From Epiperipatus broadwayi (Eukaryota; Onychophora; Udeonychophora; Euonychophora; Peripatidae), in assembly GCA_028023455.1 (NCBI GenBank), contig JAQFVV010006425.1:500001-564000 (forward strand): a stretch of 64,000 nucleotides of DNA, in the 5' to 3' direction. Numbering within the stretch: the first letter of the stretch is position 1; the number at the start of each line of letters is the position of its first letter. Below the pieces are notes generated by a model that was given only the letters and a program-made list of their open reading frames with translations, did no database searches and was not told the DNA's origin. Made by a program: the position numbers and the translations under genes. Shown piece by piece: positions 1-11,445 of the stretch.

Positions 1-94
1 AGCAAATAGCTTGAAATCATGATCTGAAAGTGGAATTAAAGTTAGAGATAGTGAATACTCGCTCTGACGTTTATGTAAACAGAAAACTACATTT

Positions 95-142
95 GACGGT
101 GTTTTTGGTAGAATGCCATCTGTTATCATATATATATATATT
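95..142. repeat. Short dispersed repeat next to an AT tract, shared with 48126-48171
   Basis: A segment reading TTTGGTAGAATGCCATCTGT is followed by a short AT-containing junction and then (AT)n. The same 20-mer, again running into an AT tract, occurs at 48126-48145. The match stops on both sides, so it is probably the end of a dispersed element. The element itself is not identified. Confidence 0.6.
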
Positions 143-1284
143 TGCACTTGGTGTAGAGTTTACTTCTTAGTTGGTTCATTCGGGGCATTCATTTGTATCA
201 TGAAGAAATTTTGTAATTATATAGTTCTTCATTTGTTATTATTTTTTTAAAAAAATAAACTATTTATCTGAGCTCTTAATGCTATAATATTTTGTTCCAA
301 TAATCTTTTTGATAATTTTCTAACTATTTCAAGAAATCTTTAGAGTGTTTTATATTTTATTTTAATTTGTCCAATGTTATTTTGTACATAATCCTTGATT
401 TGCTTTTCTGACAATAATTTTATATTCTACTTATACCTTTTAATTATACTCATTTCTAACAGACTTATCATTTTTCTCAATATCTTTAGTACTTAAATCC
501 TACTTTTTAGATTAGGTATATTTATTTTATGATTTTTCAACATGTTTCCCTTATATCTGTCTTCAATATTTGTTCCATCAAAGTTATTTGCTTCATATTA
601 TTGATTTTGGTTCAAATTTTTTTTAATAACTTATGTACTCAGTCACATTTCTTCTGGAAATTTCTTTTAATTCTCTTGTTTTTATATCTTGTTTTTTTTT
701 TATTTAATCATATTATTACCTGAATGATTTTGTATTCTCTTTTCTGTTTTTTTTTTTTTTTTTTGCAACATTTTTTCCATAAATTTTATCGATTTTGTAT
801 TTACATTCATAGACTTTATGTATAATTACAGTGTAAATATAAATAGGATATTTATTAAATCTTAAATTAATATACTTATTTATAATAATAGTTTGATATC
901 TAAAACCAACTATTTATTATTCACCAAAATGCTAGTTAGCTTATCTCAAACATCAGTGTTTTTTCACTTAGTATATAATATTATACCTACAACAGTATTT
1001 ATTTTTTTGTTTTGCAACATATTTTACTTATTTCCTTACTTATAATAATGTTGAAAACACACCATCTTTTTAGCTTCAATATATTTTTGCAAACATCTTT
1101 ATTGTGATTATATTAATATAATAAATATATGGCTTTTCAGATTTGATATTACGATGTCTTAAGTGATGAAAATTAGAAACAAATGCACAAATATGTATGT
1201 AGGGAGAGTACCTTTAAATGTTATTACTCTCAAATTCTTTACAAGCCTTATTGATATGTGAAAAAAATAATGATAAATTATCTA
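143..1284. other. A+T-rich spacer, nothing recognised
   Basis: The stretch is T-rich on the plus strand with many short homopolymers. The only open frame of note (529-723, plus) encodes a Phe/Leu/Ile-rich string typical of T-rich DNA and is not considered a gene. No repeat shared with the rest of the window was seen. Confidence 0.6.
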
Positions 1285-1415
1285 TACAGTAGTGTATTCC
1301 ATTGATGACTGTGGCTTTTGCTGGTTGGCACTATTGGACAAAGATTTTGCCAATGTTTTAACAGATTGGGTAAGGATAGGAAATAGTTATCATGTGGACT
1401 TTTAATGGTGTAATA
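1285..1415 (+). repeat. Dispersed repeat family E, diverged 3' part
   Basis: It resembles the 3' end of the family E copies at 1560-1862 and 51290-51420. Shared landmarks, in order, are a CATTGAT block followed by a tract like ACTATTG, a GATTTTGCC block, and a terminal block like AGTTATCATGTGG. It is strongly diverged. Confidence 0.5.
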
Positions 1416-1559
1416 CCATTCTTTACATGGAATTATGGAGTCCATAGTTATTAAAAAACCAAAAACATCAAAATGAAAAGATACTGGTTCATATCTATAT
1501 CACAATACAAGTAAAGGATCTTGGATTGAAAACAACTGTTTTCAATTTGAATCCATAGC

Positions 1560-1862
1560 TTTATAGTCAACTGAAAAGGTAAGAAGTGGCTTCTGGACAA
1601 TTGCATTATATTCTAAGATCTAGGTGCAGTGCTCTTGGATCCATGATTCTTCACTGATGAATGTCATAAGCTAGAAATTAATCTGAGAATATTCAATGAA
1701 TAGACACTAGATAGAGATTTTATGCACAAAATTTATTGCATTCATTGATTACTATGGCTTGAACCAGGTGTCACTACTGTATAGAAAGTTTGTTATTGTG
1801 TTAATAAATTGTGTCATCATAGGAAATTATGATCATGGGATGTGTATTGGTTTAAAAATAAT
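1560..1862 (+). repeat. Dispersed repeat family E, near-complete copy
   Basis: Landmarks shared with copies at 49-51.4 kb, in order: AAGATCTAGGTGCAGTGCT, a CTGATGAATG block, TAGACACTAGATAGAG, TTTTATGCACAAA, CATTGATTACT, and a 3' end with GATCATG followed by GGTTTA. There is no coding capacity. The family is ~330 bp and non-autonomous; SINE or MITE origin cannot be settled from the sequence. Here it stands as a single copy rather than in a head-to-head pair. Confidence 0.65.
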
Positions 1863-3150
1863 ACTAAAATGATTTTTCTCAGAGATTTATATTTAAAATA
1901 AAGTATATTCACAACATCATAAATACATCACTTAGGTTATAAAAGCATATTCATATGATCATCACATCTGCATAAATATACATTCTTTACTAAAATATAA
2001 CAAAACAACTATGATATGTAAAAACATTATTATGAATAATTAATTGCAACAGGTTTTTACTGCAGTTATAGGGTGGCAGAATCTGAAATTCAAGGACTAT
2101 AAATCTATGTTCAGTTCTGGCTAGTCTAATGGTACTTCTTATAAACTCCTGAGTAGTAAACTATTTATTTTTATAATACCCAAAGCAATGCTTTTGTTAA
2201 CAATTTTATTAATAAAGCATATTTATATAATTAAAAAAGAACGTTGAAAATTTAGGAATGAAAATGGTTTTAAATTACATAAAAAGATATAACAACAAAA
2301 TTAATAAAATAAATTTTAAGAAAAATATTATCAATAACATTTATATTATTTATTTTTAGAAAATGAAGTATTTTCATGATCAACAATAAAATTTTATTAG
2401 AATTAGAATTCCAGCTAGATTTGCTCATTTTTATAAATAGTCAGAAATGTCAGAAAATAATATATTTTGCTGTTAGATAAAAAAAAAATAGTTTTCTAAA
2501 CCTTTACTAATTTCTTAAGTTAAAAAACGATAATATTAACTTTAATAAAATGCAAATTCTAGCAAAAAATAACTATTAGAATTATAATTAAGAGAGGCTA
2601 TAAAAATGTAAAAGATGTGATAACATGAAAGAAATATCTGAAATTAATTTCCATGCTATTTGGAAAAAATTGTTGTGAAAAGAACTATTGTTTAAAACTA
2701 TTCAACCAATAATTTTTGAGAATATATATATATATATATAAGAAGAATAATTAACAACTTAAAAAGGAAACTCATTCTTATTGTTTAAGAAATAGAATCT
2801 ATGAAGGTGATTTTACTTTCAAATGGAAATGATGGGTATTATATATTTATTTTTATAAAAGTGTTTTATTTGATTAGCATCATATATATTAACACAAAAC
2901 ATTTTGACAGAATTCATGAGACAAAATTTGGTAAAACAATTTAAACTATATGTCTAATTTCTCACATCAAATTATAATAAATAATCATTAATATCCAACG
3001 AAGATCTTTCAGTTAATATATTTTATATATGTAGATTGTATTTTGTGATTGAATTTCTGTTTTGTTCATGAAAAATTATTGTAACAAAATGTCTAATACC
3101 ACAAAATTCCAAAAAATATATACTATAATGTTAATGTAAAGAAGGTAACA
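1863..3150. other. A+T-rich spacer with a short (AT)n tract
   Basis: No gene or shared repeat is seen. A short (AT)n tract lies at about 2721-2740. Short open frames are absent or trivial. Confidence 0.6.
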
Positions 3151-3540
3151 AACCCTCAGTCATGTAAGAAGAGAGGAATATAAAAATTGCATTTTGGATA
3201 TAGTTCTTTATTTGGAGCTGCAATCTGCTATATCATTCCACTCTTCAATCTGTAATTCAGTTCAGTTTGAGTTCAGTTTATGTTAATGCTCCACAGTCAA
3301 GTTCATATACAGAATGCAGAAGAATGCAGGTTCAGAGTTTTGGAGAACTTTAAATGCTGTAACGAACCAGTCATTACTGCTGCAGTCTACATAATGCAGA
3401 AACCATATTAGCCATAGGAGTATTTGGGAGGGCTTCAGGACCAAGCCTTCAGCCATCATCCATTCTGCCTGAATCAATACCTGTAACCAATGCCAAGAAT
3501 GTGAAATAAAATCATCCACATTATCTTTCTCATTATTTGA

Positions 3541-3663
3541 CAAAAACCTGCAAGGAAATCCATGAAACCATTGTTGGAGAAACAAAAGGCCAACCGGTTG
3601 GAAAAGAAAACAAATGAAAACCTGGGTAAAGATACTGTTCAATATATTTTGATCACATTCTAG
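3541..3663 (+). other. Short GC-richer open frame with bHLH (HES/E(spl))-like residues; possible exon remnant
   Basis: Between a TGA at 3538-3540 and a TAG at 3661-3663 the plus strand is open for 40 codons. It contains RKSMKPLLEKQ followed by RLEK and, after a short insertion, TVQYI. In HES/E(spl) bHLH proteins a basic region of the type KPxxEKxRRARIN is followed later by RLEKADILExTVxxx. The resemblance requires loss of the rest of the basic region, helix 1 and the loop, so at best this is a broken exon or processed fragment. A possible acceptor AG (CTGCAAG, ending ~3555) and a donor-like GGTAAAG (~3624) are present. The surrounding 3280-3650 is GC-richer than its flanks. A chance match is quite possible. 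Confidence 0.2.
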
Positions 3664-5224
3664 TTTCTTTATTTTAAATGAGATGAACTTTAATGTATTA
3701 TTATAAGTATAGCCTGAAAGTAATCATTTATATTTTTCTGTAAGATATTGTAGCATGTTATATTATATTACATTAGATATGTGTGTACATAAATAAATAT
3801 TAATGTTTACTTAGTTGTTATTTTGTCTATTTTCTCTCTCTCTCTCTTGTCACTTTGTTACCAGTAAATTAGTGTAGAGATATTTTTGTATTAAATAAAT
3901 GTGTTGGACCCATGGGATGTTTCAAGCACAGGATTTTTTTATCTGTCATCTGAAGCATGATGACTATGTTACCTATGGTTGGTTGTGTCTGAGGTTGATC
4001 CTCAAAAACAAATAAAAGGTTTTGCATGGCAGGGGTTTGAATCATGCAGTTGAGGTGAGACATGGTCTGGAAATGTAATTATGTTATGCTTTGCATAGCT
4101 GGATCTGACTGTGGGTATCAATGATGGTTAGTGATATCAATGGTATTCTCCCCTCTGCTTGAAGGACCAGTCCATTCACATGTTTTTTTTAAATTATTAT
4201 AAAAGGTATTTAAACCCAGCTAAACCAATAAGAATAAAGTTTTCTTTTCTTATCAGTCCTGGTTTAATATATTTCCTATCAATAAATACCCAGAGGCGCC
4301 AATTCTATTGATCATAAAATAAACTACTAATCTGATCTCACTTTAAATTATTAATGAGAGTCTTAAAATACTGTCCTACCTTAGCTTAGCTCAATTGGGG
4401 GTTACAGAGATCTACAAGATGTAAAATGCATATTAGATAGGGGAGGAAACATTATGATTAATAGGAACAAAACATCTATAAGTTTTAAAATAAATAAATG
4501 ATTGGAATTCGTAAAGTTCTACCATTTAAATTGACAAGTTATAGTCTACACCTCATCTTTTCTCATCATCTACATGCATTGAACAACCTCTACTGTGTGA
4601 TAAAATTAAATTAATAAATAAAGATGTAATGCTGATTAACTATACTGTATGGTAAGTTACAGATAAATACAAAATAAAATATAACATTATTTAACTTTTA
4701 ATTATACAGTAATTTAAACGAAGTAATTGAATTAATGTCTAATCTAAATAATAAGGGACTATCTTAGGAAATTAATTTATTGAATGGTTTAATTTTAAAT
4801 CTATACTTACCAACAACTATTAATTACTATCATAAAAGTAATGACATAAATTAAACATTATTCTAATAAAAATGGTAGCATTTTGATTTTAATTGATCAT
4901 CTAAATAATAACTGAATAACAAAATTTTCAGAGAATAATTAAATAATCAAACATTTCATATAGTGTTTACATCAAGCAAAGCAACATCATCAGATCTGGA
5001 CATGTTCATCATTAAATTATGGAATAGTGCGACCTTATCATATTGGATATGTAGGTGTGTGTACATGTGTGGAAATATAGAACATGAATGCATGTCAAAG
5101 AAGAATTCTGGACAAAGCTTTTTAATAAATAAAACATTTATTATAAGATAATTTAAATAAACCTTTTTTGTTTTTTTTAGTTTATGCATATACATGTTTT
5201 GGAATAATTCCAACATCAATGATT
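3664..5224. other. A+T-rich spacer, nothing recognised
   Basis: It contains a short (TC)n tract near 3832-3847 and otherwise unremarkable A+T-rich sequence. Short open frames on both strands at 3869-4063 and 4956-5219 have no recognisable motifs and overlap each other on opposite strands. Confidence 0.55.
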
Positions 5225-5720
5225 AAATTGTCTACATGAAATTAAATAACATTAAAATAAATTTTCTGTATTTTATTTCAACATATGACAGATATCAGTC
5301 CATTCTGATAATCTTATAAAAGAAACATTATAATACTAGCACTAAAATAATAAACATGAAACTAAACTTCTTGGTATTTTGCTTATAAAATATACTCAAG
5401 CTATCAGTCAATTCTGATAAACCTATGACACAGAAACCTTATAATACTACACTAAGATAACTAAGTATGAAATTAATCTTTTGGTATTTTACTTCAAATA
5501 CACATACATTACCAGTCAATTCTGATTTGCTTATGGAAAAAAAATTATTTACACATCACACCAGAATAATTAAACATAAAATTATTTTTGTATTTAATTT
5601 CCATTATATTCAAGCTATCAATCAATTCTAATATGCTTATGAAAAAGAAAACTCTATTAAACACTGGCACTAAAATTATAAAATGTGAAACTAAAATTGT
5701 TGACATTTTACTTCAAATGG
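5225..5720. repeat. Tandem repeat, ~108-bp unit, about four diverged units
   Basis: The landmark TATCAGTCxATTCTGAT recurs at about 5293, 5402, 5510 and 5616, giving periods of 109, 108 and 106 bp. Each unit continues with a block like TATAATACTAxCACTAA and ends with a TTTTGGTATTTTxCTT-like block. Units are diverged by substitutions and small indels, so the array is old. Confidence 0.8.
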
Positions 5721-7104
5721 ACATCAAAATAATATGATAGGAGGTTAAATCTATGAGTAAGAGGTCAAGCTATCCTTCACAAACCAAATGAATAATTCTG
5801 TCAAATGGCTACACTTTCTTTTCTTTGGCTTGCTTATTCAAAATGAGGATGAAACATTCTGAGAGGTGATGGTATAAAACCTAAATAATTAATATGACAT
5901 GATTTGAAACAATGATTAAAGAGTTACACATTAATAATGGATTTTCTCCATACCTTCCAAAGTAATACTATCTTGTGCTACCAGTTATAAAATAATTAAC
6001 ATAGCTAAATCCAATTGGTTTACTTATGAAATTGGGATAAATGTCATAGTATGGATGATTACAATGGTGAACCAAGCTTTAACACTAATTCTACTTCAAC
6101 TGTTCTGTGAGAAAAATCAATTCTGCCTTTATTTTATTTTCTTATCTGCAAACTATCTTACACTTGGCTATGAATAAATGATAGGAAAGCATTCCACATA
6201 AATACATGAAGGATGAAAAGTCTTTCTTAATTCTAATCCTTTAAATAACCAAAAGTCAGTGACACCTTAGCCTATCCTGAGGTTTCAAAACTGGTGTGGA
6301 CATTGTCTCATCACCAAAAAACAAGGGAAATACACTACTTGACTTCACATACTATAATTATCATAAAATACAACTACTTAATCTGGTAAATATAATCCAC
6401 TCCTGACAAATATTTCAACAAACAAAGGGAGAGTTCTCTTAATCACTGACAATGCAATATATAATCCACTCAAGACAAATATTCAAATAAATTAAGAGAG
6501 AGTTCTCTCAATCACTGACAATATATAACATAAACAATTTCCTTCTGCATTGCAATTAAATACATTTCAATCTAAACATAAAAAATAATAAATTTAATCT
6601 TAAATAAATCCTTAATCTTTCCACTTTTGGCATATGCACCATCCGAAACCAATGAAAATTAAATTATTTCTACTTTTAATTCAAACATTATATAACTGGA
6701 TCAAATAACAGATAGGTATATAAGTATAATAACACATAAACAATTTCAAATCACATTTGATAAAGAAATATTGTAACAACATTAATTAATAAGTTATAAA
6801 AAAGTGAATAAATGCTCTCATTTCTGATGAAGTATAATATTAAAACCTGGAAATATAATAATTATTAATAAATAAGCAAGACAAAATAACTCCTTAGTGT
6901 ATTTGACATTGGCCCATAAATAGAAACAAAACATCTGGTTTGGGATAAACTAAAAAATTTAAATTTGGAATAAAATAATTATTGAGAAATAAACTTTACA
7001 GTTTCTTAAAAATGCAAAGATAAACAATAAATTTTATGTAATTACCCCTTTTCAAAAATCAGCTGTTAACTCCTAAATAGCAAACATATATTTCTATTGC
7101 CACA
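5721..7104. other. A+T-rich spacer with one small tandem duplication
   Basis: Apart from the 69-bp duplication at 6392-6530 no gene or shared repeat was recognised. Confidence 0.5.
6392..6530. repeat. Tandem duplication, ~69-bp unit, two copies
   Basis: ATAATCCACTC begins at 6392 and again at 6461. Both copies continue through GACAAATATT, GAGAGTTCTCT and AATCACTGACAAT, with a few substitutions. Confidence 0.8.
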
Positions 7105-9408
7105 TGCATATAGAAATACAAGTACATAATAAAAACTATATTAAAATAATACTAATTATTCAATATAATATCTCTCCATATTATACCTTTGCAAGACTTT
7201 TTTGAAAAGAGAAATAATAATCAAATAAAAAAAATCTTAGACAAATAATTAATCTACGTATCTATCAAATGCTAACAAAAATAATAATAATCAAAGTTTT
7301 TTTTTTCTTAGTTGGGATGAAAAGTTCATTTATAGTCTGTAGGTGACACATCTTGGTCACATATAAAAATGATGATGATCATTTGTATAATCATAAATAT
7401 GGATACACATAACAATGTACTACAAGGAGATAAATAATATTAATTGGATTCAATTGGAGAGCATTTCAAAATTCTATTTTTTAGCAACAGCTAATGAAAC
7501 CACTGTCAATATCACATATGAAAATCTTCATTATGGCAATAAATATCTAATACTGCATCAGTTGAACAATAATTTATTGTTTAATTCATTAGACTTGTTT
7601 AAGCATTTGTTCCAAATTTTCAAAAATCATTCATCAAGCAAATAACTACTCAGTTCATAAAATCCATTTAAATTTATGTAACTTTATTAATAATATACTT
7701 TAATAAAAAAAATCAAATGTAAATGAGGAGCACAATAAAATAAATTCACATCCAATTTTATGCCCTTCTACTTGTTCATTTATCAGCATCTTTAGAGATA
7801 AGTTAATAATTCATTAATTATATATCAGACATTTTGTATCTCATTTCCAGATATGCAATGGTTAGATATATATTTTTATCAAGAACAATAATAAAGCAGG
7901 TTAAAATAATTATCCACACACATCCTTTCATTTAATTTTTATTCCTTTATAGCTAGCAAAAATTATCAACAAAGAGTCTCTGAAATGTTTTATGAAACAG
8001 ATCAACATAAATCTTTCAGAATAATAACAAAATTCACACATTCCAGTTATTTCTTTAGGGTTAGAGATTAAATCTAAGTAAACCGAACTTACAATATAGT
8101 CACACATTTCACTTGCTTCTGTAACATTAGAGATAAAGTTTAGCTAAAGTAGATTTGATATATAAACGTACATTTCAATTATTTTTTTAATATTAGAACT
8201 TAAAGTTAGGCAAGACAAACTTATAATATAAACACCCATATGCATCTCAAATGATGATTTTAAATTTAGATTAGTCAATTAGAAGTAGGGAGATATACCT
8301 TATTTCTATCGTTGTTTTACATCTGCATATTACTTTTTTATTCTCCTCAATAGAATTTCTGAGCTGTTTTCATCCAGAAAATTAATGGTAGTTTTTACTT
8401 TTAAGCTTGAATTATGGAAGAACCAACTTGTAGAAACAAAATTGTATTAATAAAACCTTTTTTTGGAGAGAGAATTGTTGAAATTAGAAATGCCAACTTT
8501 TTGTAAAAGTATTCACCTTTTATATCTTATTACTACCCCAGCCTCTGCTCTTCCACCAATCCAAGGTCACTTAAAAGTTCAAAACTCTAGAAACAAAAGG
8601 TTGCTCCTCCCACTATACTGGTATAATTAGTTACAAAATATGCAAGAATCTTTCTCTTTTAAAAAAGAAAGAAAAAATCCTTTTGTCTTTTAAAAAAAAT
8701 ATTAAATTGAACCAAGAATAAAATATTCTGTATTTCCAAATTAACAAAATAAAAACTAATGATTATTTTAGCAATTAAAATATTTAATAGCATATTTGTC
8801 TGTTTGATAATCCACTAGTCTAATGATCTATTAATTTATTTATACTGAGTTTTAATTGGTTATCCAAGATAGGTTGTGAAATTAAATGTTTTTGCTAAGA
8901 GACATGATATTTGCTGGTTTAATAAAGTATATGAATGGAGAATGAAGTAGAAAGATGGCATAAGCATACATGCATATCCCTAAATGCTGTACTACAGGTA
9001 CTAAACTGATCTGATCAAAATGAAAGTTTCTATAATGATGAGCCAAATACACTGCACTATTAATACTATGGACTAGAATATTAAAAGCAAATAAACCAGA
9101 AAAAAATTACCTAAACAAATATCAATACTGCTCTTCAGACAAATAAAACAAACTTGGATCAACTCAAACTAAATTGACAATTTCTGTGACAAGCCACAAA
9201 CATGAATTACTCACTAAAGAAAAAATATTAAATATCTCAAAACTTTCAAATTATGTTTGCCAGTGCTTTTAAACATAGTTTTAGGTCATTCATAAACATT
9301 TTTAAAAATTTCAGATTATTTCTTTTTTTTTAGTAAGATGCAATCAGCCATTACTGATACAGCGCTATATAATTACAATCAATATTTCTGGTGCCTATCC
9401 AGAAGGTT
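7105..9408. repeat. Large dispersed segment, copy 1 (partner 20512-22770)
   Basis: About 2.3 kb is collinear with 20512-22770 in the same orientation. Matching landmarks: AAAACTATATTAAAATAAT near the start (7130 vs 20537), ACATCTTGGTCA (7348 vs 20767), a GAGAGxATTTCAAA block (7457 vs 20876), GAGCTGTTTTCATCCAGAA (8361 vs 21746), and CTATCCAGAAGGTTAC at the end (9393 vs 22753). Divergence is high (many indels), so it is old. A minus/plus mixture of short open frames here (e.g. 7415-7645) is not conserved in the partner and is not considered coding. Confidence 0.8.
8040..8245. repeat. Minisatellite, ~66-70 bp, three units, inside the large dispersed segment
   Basis: Three successive blocks share the order [TT-rich]-TTAGAGATTAAA/TTAGAGATAAAG/TTAGAACTTAAAG, then AAGTAAA- or CAAGACAAA-like sequence, then ATATAxxCACA. 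A related two- to three-unit array is present in the partner copy at about 21465-21620, so the tandem structure predates duplication of the segment. Confidence 0.6.
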
Positions 9409-9704
9409 ACAATACAAATATATTGTAATGATAAATATAAACATTGTAATTACCCTACATAGAATAATTTGTGATCTTGACATCCACTATATAATGTTGA
9501 TGATAGTGGTTAAATCTCACAATTAATTAATTTATCTTATTTTTTTGTAGATTCTTATGGGTTTATGATTGTCAACTATAAATGATTGATATCTAACTTT
9601 TAAGGCATTTAGCTGTTAACATCTGATTTATTCTCAGTATCTAAACTAAGTACCATGCATGTCTATATTTACTATAGATGTATATATAATAGTTATTATG
9701 CAAT

Positions 9705-9938
9705 CTAATTGTTGCATTTATAAATATTTTTTAAAATATGACAATATTCTGGATCTATACCTTGATGATCCAATGCTTTAATCATTGAAGAAATGTTTAT
9801 AGAATCAAATGCCTTTTCATAATCTCCAAATTCAAAGCATAATGTCAACTCATATTCATTTGTCTTTTTTATAACTTTGAGAAGGGTGTAAGACAGAGTG
9901 ACTCCATATCTCCAAAAAGTTTTACAGCAGTGCTGCAA
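9705..9938 (-). pseudogene. Reverse transcriptase fragment (motif A) of RTE-like LINE, inverted
   Basis: The minus-strand frame (77 codons) ends in a segment containing KTNEYELTLCFEF then DYEKAFDSI, which is RT motif A with the catalytic Asp, as in RTE-type endonuclease/reverse transcriptases (usually F-V-DYEKAFDS). It continues with ALDHQGIDPEY, the stretch after motif A. LINE-derived coding begins only about residue 25 of the frame; the first ~25 residues are antisense of the neighbouring plus-strand RT piece, so the apparent start Met is spurious. It is an inactive fragment because motifs B and C are not on this strand. Confidence 0.8.
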
Positions 9939-10795
9939 GAAGTATGTTGTGAATTAAAATGGGAAACTGAAGGAAAGAAAGTAAATGGAGATTGTGTAAG
10001 TCATTTAGATTTTGCAGATGATGTAATTGTTTTTTTTTTTCAAATATGTTTTAGAGCTGCAGGAAATGTTGCAGAAATTATCAGATGAAAGTAGTTAAGT
10101 AGGACTAAAGATAAATGTTAAAAAGACTAAAGTAATGTTTAATGGATTTTCTCAAAATATGAAAATAAAGATTGATTATGATAAGTTAGAAGAAGTTAAC
10201 AGCAACAAATACCTTGGTCAGATTAATAATACAGGTGGAAACACATTGGATGAAATTCATCATAGAATTAAACAGGGTTGGAGTGCTTTTGGTAGAAATA
10301 ACTTGATACTAAAAAGAAATATGTCTATGTGTTTGAAAAGGAAGGTTTTTAATAAATATGTTTACCAGTTCTTATTTATGGATCTGAGACTTGAACACTT
10401 AATAGAAGAGCAATACAGAGACTTCAGACCATTCAATGAAAAATGGAGAGATGCATGTTGAGAATAACAAGAAGAGATTGAACATACAATATATAGGTAA
10501 GAGAACAAACATGTGTTACTGACCTCATTGAAAAATTAAAAGACTGAAGTGGAGTTTGGCTAGACATATTGCTAGAAGAGATGATAATAGATGGACAATT
10601 GAAAGTCTTAAACTGGATTCCAAAAGATTGTAAAAGACCCAGAAAGAGATCACATGTGAGATAGATGAATGAAATAAGAAAGTGTGCAGGGGTGATGTGG
10701 AGAAGAGAGGGGCTAAAGATCAAAGAAGATATATTGAGCTTGGAGAGACCATCACCCTGCTGTGGGATGATAATGGTTGATGATAATGATGATAT
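9880..10795 (+). pseudogene. Reverse transcriptase C-terminal half of RTE-like LINE (motifs B and C to 3' end)
   Basis: Reading the plus strand with frameshifts gives, in order: GVRQSDSISPKSFTAVLQ (motif B; usually G-D-S-I-S-P-K), then SHLDFADDVIVF (motif C with the FADD catalytic pair), then the thumb region in the frame 10135-10461 with EEVNSNKYLG, RIKQGWSAFGRNN and LKRKVFNKYV. Near the 3' end an open segment contains RKCAGVMWRREG, matching the conserved C-terminal Trp-rich tail of this LINE type. Stops, a T-rich expansion after motif C (about 10030) and frame changes break it. The closest relative in the window is 47005-47660. Confidence 0.85.
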
Positions 10796-10879
10796 AATAT
10801 TCAAATATAAGTATATTGTTTATACTAATTTTAATGTAATTATGACTCCATTTTATACATCAAATAAATAATCCCCAAT

Positions 10880-11445
10880 ATACTATTATGTGCTGAACAA
10901 GCACCCATTTGTTTGTTCAGATCACCAGCTCCAGCACATAAATACATTCAGTGCTCAGTTTATATTAAGATAGCAAATTTTCAAACATTAATAGACATGC
11001 TTCAATATTCTTCATCCTCTAACTTTTAGAACTCATGTTATCAAAAATCCAATGATGGAATACTCAAAGACCTTGTTGACATCAATATTACTATCATACC
11101 CATGCTAACTTTAAGTCACTCTGATACCTTATATATAAGTCTTTATTAGGTCCATTTAAATTCACAAAAGAGAGATGAGCTCCTCTGGGTATTAAACATA
11201 CATATATAAATATATATGAAGTGTCAGAGTGAGTTAAAGTTAACATGGATATGACCATTGATTGTTTCATCTTGGGATTTTCAATTATATGGTTGGCTTA
11301 AGAGTTGGTGGGTGAAGAAGATTAAAACTTGTCCATTAAAGTTTGAAGATTTGTTATCTTAATATAAACTGGACATTGATTGTATTTATGTGTGGTAGCT
11401 AGTGATCTGGTACAACTGATGAGTGCTGATTCAGCACGAAATACA
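10880..11445. repeat. Imperfect palindrome, ~240-270 bp arms (family D)
   Basis: The left arm (about 10880-11150) contains CACATAAATACA, CAGTTTATATTAAGATA and further landmarks. The right arm (about 11200-11445) is its reverse complement with the same landmarks in reverse order, ending in the self-complementary GCTGATTCAGC. A third, single-arm copy is at 48335-48590 on the plus strand. There is no coding capacity. It is probably a head-to-head pair of a non-autonomous element or a foldback element. Confidence 0.7.

Larger units (their letters stand above)
9705..10795. mobile_element. RTE-like LINE fragment with inverted 5' portion (copy A)
   Basis: A minus-strand piece (9872 down to 9705) carries reverse transcriptase motif A. 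It is followed without a gap by a plus-strand piece (from ~9880) starting at motif B and running to a GAT-rich 3' end near 10795. The 5' end of the inverted piece faces the junction, which is the arrangement expected from twin-priming during LINE integration. Stops and frameshifts make it inactive. The plus-strand part is shared with copies at 22780-23480 and 47005-47660. Confidence 0.8.

Noticed and set aside
3283-3642. 119-codon minus-strand frame overlapping the bHLH-like island
   Set aside because: It is antisense to the more protein-like plus-strand stretch, is rich in Trp/Phe/Leu/His without a domain pattern, and has no supporting context.
10433-10804. Minus-strand 123-codon frame (and 47294-47647 minus) as genes
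   Set aside because: Both are antisense to the conserved 3' end of the RTE-like LINE and mirror each other only because the LINE copies are homologous.
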